From Bradyrhizobium sp. (GTDB taxonomy: Bacteria > Pseudomonadota > Alphaproteobacteria > Rhizobiales > Xanthobacteraceae), in contig JAUXWH010000158.1 in NCBI GenBank assembly GCA_030681365.1, positions 20,379 to 84,378 on the forward strand: a stretch of DNA of 64,000 bases. Direction: 5' to 3'. Made by a program: the position numbers and the translations under genes. Positions 57,813 through 64,000 of the stretch are shown here, in pieces. How positions within the stretch are numbered: position 1 is the stretch's first letter; each line of letters opens with the position of its first letter. Under the pieces are notes generated by a model. It saw nothing but the letters and a program-made list of their open reading frames with translations, did no database searches and was not told the DNA's origin.

Positions 57813-58298
57813 ATGCGGAAATTCTCCAGCAAGCGCCGGGTCATCCATAGCGCCGGGCAGATGTTCGACCTCGTCGCCGATGTCGAGCGCTATCCCGAAT
57901 TCGTGCCGCTGTGCCACGCACTCAAGATCCGGCAGCGCACGCCGGGGCCCGACGGCACCGAAATCGTGATCGCCGACATGACGGTGTCGTTCAAGCTGGT
58001 GCGGGAAGCCTTCACCAGCCGGGTCACGCTGGACCGCCCCAATCTGAAGATCATGGTGGAATATCTGAAGGGGCCGTTCAGCAATCTGGAAAACCGCTGG
58101 AGCTTCGAGCCGCGATCCGAAACCGCCTGCGACGTCGGGTTTTTCCTGTCCTACGAATTCAAGAGCCGGATGCTGGCGATGCTGATGGGCACCATGTTCG
58201 ACACCGCATTCCAGCGCTTTGCGGCGGCGTTCGAGAAGCGCGCGGATGCGATTTACGGGCAGGGTAGCGCAGCAAGCAAGCCGTCATCCCCGGGATGA
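57813..58298 (+). CDS. COQ10/RatA START-like family protein
   Basis: MRKFSSKRRVIHSAGQMFDLVADVERYPEFVPLCHALKIRQR. Confidence 0.9.
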   Translation: MRKFSSKRRVIHSAGQMFDLVADVERYPEFVPLCHALKIRQRTPGPDGTEIVIADMTVSFKLVREAFTSRVTLDRPNLKIMVEYLKGPFSNLENRWSFEPRSETACDVGFFLSYEFKSRMLAMLMGTMFDTAFQRFAAAFEKRADAIYGQGSAASKPSSPG

Positions 58299-58411
58299 AC
58301 GCAATTGCGTTCACCCGTAAGGTGCGCGCTCTTGCGCGCCTCGAAGGATCCGCAGTGGGCACCGTAGTCGTCTCCATCCTTCGAGGCCGTCGCAAGCGCG
58401 ACGGCGCCTCA

Positions 58412-59974
58412 GAGCCTGTGAATCTTTTGAGGCTGCTCGACGAGCAAGTCTAGCCGAAGCCTGGTGCAATGTGATTCCCTGCGATCATGGATTCGCGGGA
58501 GGCGATGATGGCGACCGACGATTTGTTTGGGGAACCGCCGGAGCAGGGCAAGCCGCGGGCCGAAGCGACGCCGTCCGGAGCGCCGCGTCTGCGTGAACCC
58601 CAACGCGCCCAGATCGAGTTGCGGGCGGTGGATATCGAGAGTCTGATCGGAGAAGACCACCCGGTGCGCCTGATCTGGTCCTATGTCGAAGGGCTCGATC
58701 TGAGTGAACTGGAGAACCGGATCAAGGCCCGGGGCGACCGGCCCGGTCACCCGGCGACATCGCCGCGGCTTCTGCTGGCGCTGTGGCTCTATGCCACCAG
58801 CGAGGGCGTCGGCAGTGCTCGGGCGTTGGCGCGGCTGAGCGAGAACCACGACGCCTATCGCTGGCTGTGTGGCGGCGTGTCGGTGAACTATCACACGCTG
58901 GCGGACTTCCGGGTGGGTTGTGCCGATTTGCTCGACCGTCTGCTCGCCGAGCATTTGGCGGCGCTGTCGAAGGCCGGGCTGGTCAATCTGGAGACGCTGG
59001 CGCAGGACGGCGTGCGGGTACGGGCCAACGCGGGAGCCGCTTCGTTCCGACGCGAGGCGACGCTTGACCGGCACTTGGCAACGGCTGAGGCGGTGGTGGA
59101 CGATCTCAAGCGCGAGGTCGATGCGCATTCGGATGCCAGCAATCAGCGTATCCGGGCAGCCAGGGAACGGGCCGCGCGAGAGCGCAGCGAGCGCGTGCAA
59201 AAGGCGCAGACGGCGCTGGCCGAGATCAAGCGGCAGCGCCAGGAGCGCGAGGAAAAGCGCGGCAATGGCAAGAAGCCGAAGGAGCCGCGTGCTTCCACCA
59301 CGGATCCCGATGCACGGGTGATGAAGATGGCCGACGGCGGCTTCCGCCCTGGCTACAATGTGCAGGTGACAAGTCCGGCCGGCGAGCAGATCGTCGTTGG
59401 CGTCGAAATATCCAACAACGGGTCCGATCGCGGCCTGATGCGGCCGATGCTGGAGCGGCAGCGCAAGCGTCCCGGCGGCCTGCCCAAACGCCATCTCGCC
59501 GATGGCGGCTTTGGCAGCGCGGAAGATATCGAGTGGGCGCATGCCGAAGGCATCGAAGTATATTGCCCGCCCACCCAATCCAAGCATGGCACGGACCCCT
59601 ACCTGCCGCGGCGCGGCGACGGCCCGGGGGTATTGGCCTGGCGTGCCCGAATGGCGAGCGAATCCGGCAAGGCCACGTACAAGCCCCGCTCGGTATGCGA
59701 ATGCATCCATGCCCGCTGGCGCAACTGGGACCTGAGGCAGTTGCCCGTGCGCGGCATCGAAAAGGTCCGCGCCGTCGTGCTCTGGTACGCGCTCACCAAC
59801 AACATCCTGCAAGGCATCCGCCTCGCCAGCGAATAAATCGAGAGGTCGTCGAGCAAAAAATGAGAGGTCATCGACAAATCGAGGCTTAAAACGGCCATCG
59901 GCTGCGACGAAGTGTTGCCACCTCGTCGCAAAGCCCTGCAAAATCAGAAAGCTTCACATCCTGTCAGGATGACG
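58412..59974 (+). mobile_element. IS1182-like insertion sequence (ends approximate)
   Basis: Transposase CDS flanked by imperfect inverted ends AGCCTGTGAATCTTT / AGGATGTGAAGCTTT (right end read on the complement). Confidence 0.75.
58487..59836 (+). CDS. IS1182 family transposase
   Basis: 449 aa; RAQIELRAVDIESLIGEDHPVRLIWSYVEGLDLSELENRIKARGDRPGHPATSPRLLLALWLYATSEGVGSARALARL. Confidence 0.92.
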   Translation: MDSREAMMATDDLFGEPPEQGKPRAEATPSGAPRLREPQRAQIELRAVDIESLIGEDHPVRLIWSYVEGLDLSELENRIKARGDRPGHPATSPRLLLALWLYATSEGVGSARALARLSENHDAYRWLCGGVSVNYHTLADFRVGCADLLDRLLAEHLAALSKAGLVNLETLAQDGVRVRANAGAASFRREATLDRHLATAEAVVDDLKREVDAHSDASNQRIRAARERAARERSERVQKAQTALAEIKRQRQEREEKRGNGKKPKEPRASTTDPDARVMKMADGGFRPGYNVQVTSPAGEQIVVGVEISNNGSDRGLMRPMLERQRKRPGGLPKRHLADGGFGSAEDIEWAHAEGIEVYCPPTQSKHGTDPYLPRRGDGPGVLAWRARMASESGKATYKPRSVCECIHARWRNWDLRQLPVRGIEKVRAVVLWYALTNNILQGIRLASE

Positions 59975-59985
59975 GCGGAGTTCGT

Positions 59986-60588
59986 TTAGGGCCTGGACGG
60001 CCGCCGCCGCTTGACGGCGCTGCGGCGCGGCGTGCGGGCGACGCGGGGACGCAAACGGCTCATGGTCTGGCGGCGCTGTTTTGCCGGCGCCTGCGGGCCA
60101 CGCGCGATCTCGGTCAGCATGCGCAGCGCCTCGAGCACCGAGCGCAGGCGAACCGCGCTGCGGCCGATCGCACCGAACCGGCATTCGCGGTGCAGGATGC
60201 GGCCGTCGCGCGCGGCGACCGCGAGATGGACCAGGCCGACCGGCTTGCCCGGCGTCGCCCCGCCGGGGCCGGCGATGCCGGTGATGGAGACGGCGAGGTC
60301 GACGCCGGCTTTTTCCAGCGCGCCGAATGCCATGGCGGTCGCGGTCTCCTTGCTGACCGCGCCGAAGGTCGCAAGCGTGGTGGCCTTGACGCCGAGCATC
60401 GCGCGTTTTGCATCGTTCGAGTAGGTGACAAAACCGCGGTCGATGACGTCGGAGGAGCCGGGAATGTCGGTCAGCGCGGCGGCGACCATGCCGCCGGTGC
60501 AGGATTCGGCGGTGGCAATGGTGAGCTTGCGCATCCGGCACAAATCGAGCAGCGAGCGGGAGAGGGCGCGGGTGTCGCTGCCGCTCAT
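59986..60588 (-). CDS. CinA family protein (nicotinamide-nucleotide amidohydrolase)
   Basis: LTIATAESCTGGMVAAALTDIPGSSDVIDRGFVTYSNDAKRAMLGV. Confidence 0.92.
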   Translation of the reverse strand: MSGSDTRALSRSLLDLCRMRKLTIATAESCTGGMVAAALTDIPGSSDVIDRGFVTYSNDAKRAMLGVKATTLATFGAVSKETATAMAFGALEKAGVDLAVSITGIAGPGGATPGKPVGLVHLAVAARDGRILHRECRFGAIGRSAVRLRSVLEALRMLTEIARGPQAPAKQRRQTMSRLRPRVARTPRRSAVKRRRPSRP

Positions 60589-60589
60589 G

Positions 60590-61771
60590 CTACTCGCTCC
60601 AGGGCAGGCGGATGGTGGCGCTCGCGGTGGCGGCGATGCCTTCCCCGCGGCCGGTGAAGCCGAGCCGTTCGCTGGTGGTGGCCTTGACCGCGACGCGCGA
60701 GATGTCGAGCCCGGTGATATCGGCGATCCGCGCCCGCATGGTGTCGCGCAGCGGGCCGATTTTCGGCCGCTCGCAGATCATGGTGACTTCGAGGTTGGCG
60801 ATGCGCCCGCCGCGCGCGGTGACGCGGTCGACCGCGTATTTCAGGAAGCGGTCCGATGCCGCCCCCTTCCACTGCGGGTCGCTTGGCGGAAAATGCGAAC
60901 CGATATCGCCGTCGGCCAGCGCGCCAAGGATGGCGTCGACCAAGGCGTGCAGGCCGACATCGCCGTCGGAATGGGCGAGAAAGCCTCTGACATGCGGCAC
61001 GCGCACGCCGCAGATCATCAGATGATCGCCGTCGCCGAAGGCGTGCACGTCGTAGCCGGTGCCGATCCTGATATCGCCGAGCCGGGCGGCCAGGCGGGCT
61101 TCCTCGCGGACGAAATCTTCAGGGGTGGTCAGTTTCATGTTCGCAGGATCGCCTTCAAATGTCGCCACCGTCAATCCCGCCCACTCCGCCAGCGCCGCAT
61201 CGTCGGTGAAGTCGCTGCGGCCCTCGCGCGCGGCGCGGCGATGGGCGTCGAGAATCTCATCGAAGCGAAAGGCCTGCGGGGTTTGCGCGATCCGCAGCCG
61301 CGCGCGCTCCGGCGTCGCCTCGACATTGCCGCTGCCGTCGACCAGCTTGATGGTGTCGGTGACCGCGATGGCCGGAACCGCGGCGCCGGTGCGGCCGGCG
61401 GCCTCGATCGCGCGCGAGATCAGCGCCGCCGATACGAAAGGACGCGCCGCGTCGTGAATCAGGACCACATCCGGCTTCTGGCTGGCGAGCGCCTCCAGGC
61501 CGGCATGCACCGAGGCCTGCCGCGTCGCGCCGCCGTTGGCGGGTGGCGCGTGGCGCAACGTGCTGACCGCCTCGTTGAACATGGCGGTGTCATCGGGATT
61601 CAAAACCGGCTGCACGGCAAACACGTGGGGATGGCGGCAGAACGGCTCCATCGCCCGGAAGATCACGGTCTGGCCGCCGATCGAACGGTACTGCTTCGGT
61701 CCTCCTGACCCGGCGCGAAGCCCGCGCCCGGCTGCGACAAGGATAGCTGCAGTCCGGTCAGGTGCGGGCAT
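60590..61771 (-). CDS. ispDF: Bifunctional IspD/IspF
   Basis: [25 protein letters not shown] (IspD) and [50 protein letters not shown] (IspF). Confidence 0.95.
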   Translation of the reverse strand: MPAPDRTAAILVAAGRGLRAGSGGPKQYRSIGGQTVIFRAMEPFCRHPHVFAVQPVLNPDDTAMFNEAVSTLRHAPPANGGATRQASVHAGLEALASQKPDVVLIHDAARPFVSAALISRAIEAAGRTGAAVPAIAVTDTIKLVDGSGNVEATPERARLRIAQTPQAFRFDEILDAHRRAAREGRSDFTDDAALAEWAGLTVATFEGDPANMKLTTPEDFVREEARLAARLGDIRIGTGYDVHAFGDGDHLMICGVRVPHVRGFLAHSDGDVGLHALVDAILGALADGDIGSHFPPSDPQWKGAASDRFLKYAVDRVTARGGRIANLEVTMICERPKIGPLRDTMRARIADITGLDISRVAVKATTSERLGFTGRGEGIAATASATIRLPWSE

Positions 61772-62022
61772 CTGGATTAACTACTGACAATTCGGGGTTG
61801 ATGGAGGGAACGGAGGTCCGTTGGCGCCCTCCCTATCATGCCGAGGTCGTAAAAACAGGCCGTTTCCCAATAGTTGTGGGAAAAGGATATTTTGCTGCAG
61901 TGCACTTGCGCAATTGATAGAACTGTCTAAAGTGTAGGCATGAAGCTTGACTGCACAAGATTTGTGCTCAGAATGATTCCCTGTGGTCGCAATGCTGCGT
62001 CCGCCAGAAAAACGAGACGTCC

Positions 62023-63057
62023 GTGACAGCCCCGGAATGCTCAAAGCGTAAGCCTTTGAAGATAGGCGATATTGAGGTCGCCAACCGGGTCCTTCTGGCG
62101 CCGATGTCAGGCATCACCGATGCCCCGTTTCGGCGTCTGACCGCGACCCTCGGCGCGGGACTCGTCGTATCCGAGATGACCGCCAGCGATGATCTCGTCA
62201 ACGGCCGTCCGATGTCGCTGCTGCGCTGCGAGGCGACCGGCATTGGCCCGCACGTCGTTCAACTCGCGGGCTGCCAGGCGCACTGGATGGCGGAGGGCGC
62301 GCGGATCGCCGAGTCCGCCGGCGCCGACATCATCGATATCAACATGGGCTGTCCGGCGCGTCACGTCACCGGCGGTCAGTCCGGTTCGGCGCTGATGCGC
62401 GATCTCGATCACGCCTTGACGCTGATCGAAGCCACGGTCGCGGCGGTGAAAGTGCCGGTCACATTGAAGATGCGGCTCGGTTGGGACGATCGCTCGCTCA
62501 ACGCGCCGGAACTGGCGCGCCGCGCCGAATCCGCCGGGGTGCAGATGATTTCGGTGCATGGCCGCACCCGCTGCCAGTTCTACAAGGGCGAAGCCGACTG
62601 GGGCGCGGTGCGTGCCGTCCGGGATGCGATTGCCATTCCGCTGGTCGTCAACGGCGATATCACCTCGTTCGAGAAGGCGGTGACGGCGCTTGAAATGTCC
62701 GGCGCCGACGCGATCATGATGGGGCGTGGCGCACAGGGCCAGCCGTGGCTGCCGGGCCAGATCGGGCGCCAGCTCGAATCCGGCATCCCGGAGCACGCGC
62801 CTGATCTGGCGCAGCAGCTCGACTACGTCCGCGCGCTCTATGACGAAGTCTGCAGCCTCTACGGCCTGCGCATCGGACTGCGCCACGCCCGCAAGCATCT
62901 CGGCTGGGCGCTGGACGTCGCATCGCACACCAGCCGCGCGCCGGTGGCGACGCTCAAGGGCTGGCGGCAGAAGATATTGACTACCGACGTCCCGGACCGC
63001 GTTCACCAATCCCTTGAAGATGCATTCGACGACTTTGCATGGAGCGCTGCTGCATGA
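62023..63057 (+). CDS. dusB: tRNA-dihydrouridine synthase (DusB)
   Basis: [36 protein letters not shown]...[26 protein letters not shown] start. Confidence 0.93.
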   Translation: MTAPECSKRKPLKIGDIEVANRVLLAPMSGITDAPFRRLTATLGAGLVVSEMTASDDLVNGRPMSLLRCEATGIGPHVVQLAGCQAHWMAEGARIAESAGADIIDINMGCPARHVTGGQSGSALMRDLDHALTLIEATVAAVKVPVTLKMRLGWDDRSLNAPELARRAESAGVQMISVHGRTRCQFYKGEADWGAVRAVRDAIAIPLVVNGDITSFEKAVTALEMSGADAIMMGRGAQGQPWLPGQIGRQLESGIPEHAPDLAQQLDYVRALYDEVCSLYGLRIGLRHARKHLGWALDVASHTSRAPVATLKGWRQKILTTDVPDRVHQSLEDAFDDFAWSAAA

Positions 63058-64000
63058 GCTTGGCTGCAGACCATCGCCGGCCGGCGCCGTCGGAAAGCGA
63101 GGCCATCCTCAACGCCTTGCCGAATCCGGTGCTGCTGATCGCGCCCGACGGCAAGATCATCGACGCCAACATGGCGGCGGAATCGTTTTTCGAGATTTCG
63201 ACCCAGTTTCTGCGGCGGCAGTCGCTGAGAGAACTGGTGCCGTTCGGCAGTCCGTTGCTGGCCCTGATCGACCAGGTGCGATCCAGCGGTTCGCCGGTCA
63301 ATGAATACAAGGTCGATCTCGGTACGCCGCGGATCGGCGGCGACCGCCAGGTCGATCTGCACGTCGCGCCGCTTACCGAGCGGCCCGGCCATATCGTGGT
63401 GATGCTGCAGGAACGCACCATCGCCGACAAGATGGACCGGCAGTTGACGCATCGAAGTGCGGCGCGTTCGGTGATCGCGCTGGCCGCGATGCTGGCGCAC
63501 GAAATCAAGAACCCGCTGTCCGGCATTCGCGGCGCGGCACAGCTGCTCGAGCAGGCGGCCTCGTCGGAAGACCGCATGCTGACGCGGCTGATCTGCGACG
63601 AGACGGACCGCATCGTCACGCTGGTCGATCGGATGGAGGTGTTCGGCGACGATCGTCCGGTGGCGCGCGGCCCGGTTAACATTCACAGCGTACTGGATCA
63701 CGTCAAACGGCTGGCCCAGTCCGGCTTCGCGCGCAATATTCGTTTTGTCGAGGACTACGATCCGTCGCTGCCGCCGGTGCTGGCCAATCAGGACCAGCTG
63801 ATCCAGGTATTTCTCAATCTGGTGAAAAACGCCGCCGAGGCGGTGGTCGATCTCGGCAGCGACGCCGAAATCCAGCTCACCACCGCGTTCCGGCCGGGCG
63901 TTCGCCTTTCGGTGCCCGGCAAGAAATCGCGGGTGTCGCTGCCGCTCGAATTCTGCGTCAAGGACAATGGCGCCGGCGTGCCGGACGACCTGCTGCCGAA
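63054..64000 (+). CDS. ntrB: Nitrogen regulation sensor kinase NtrB, truncated by window end
   Basis: [29 protein letters not shown]...[27 protein letters not shown]; overlaps the dusB stop. Confidence 0.92.
   Translation, partial: MSLAADHRRPAPSESEAILNALPNPVLLIAPDGKIIDANMAAESFFEISTQFLRRQSLRELVPFGSPLLALIDQVRSSGSPVNEYKVDLGTPRIGGDRQVDLHVAPLTERPGHIVVMLQERTIADKMDRQLTHRSAARSVIALAAMLAHEIKNPLSGIRGAAQLLEQAASSEDRMLTRLICDETDRIVTLVDRMEVFGDDRPVARGPVNIHSVLDHVKRLAQSGFARNIRFVEDYDPSLPPVLANQDQLIQVFLNLVKNAAEAVVDLGSDAEIQLTTAFRPGVRLSVPGKKSRVSLPLEFCVKDNGAGVPDDLLP

Overview
High-GC alphaproteobacterial chromosome segment; gene content and intergenic repeat style resemble Bradyrhizobium/Rhodopseudomonas (inference, no search was run). 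Recognisable core loci: aapJQMP amino-acid ABC transporter, cysteine synthase, metC-like lyase, an OMF-MFP-RND-RND efflux operon, pcm-like/tolC, popZ-like/valS, lipA, cinA/ispDF and dusB/ntrB (cut by the right edge). Two parts deserve most attention. (1) A ~10.8 kb element (about 30196-41033) is integrated in a tRNA-Cys(GCA) gene. It is bounded by a 43-bp direct repeat ending exactly at the 3' edge of the anticodon loop. It encodes a tyrosine integrase, HTH/RHH regulators, a candidate replication module and an HK97-type head and packaging set (TerL, HNH, capsid, prohead protease, connector, portal), with no recognisable tail or lysis genes. It resembles a capsid-forming phage-inducible chromosomal island and carries an iteron-like array inside a putative initiator gene. 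(2) An ECF sigma/ChrR-type locus (13588-19791) has three promoter-like sites sharing GTGATCCARAC-N12-CGTT. Two of them are divergent within a perfect 12-bp inverted repeat. They lie upstream of lipid-modification genes (FAD oxidoreductase, DUF1365, CFA-like methyltransferase) and a DUF2177 gene. An IS1182-like element, two tRNAs, several intergenic palindromic repeats and several sub-60-aa ORFs absent from the ORF track are also present.
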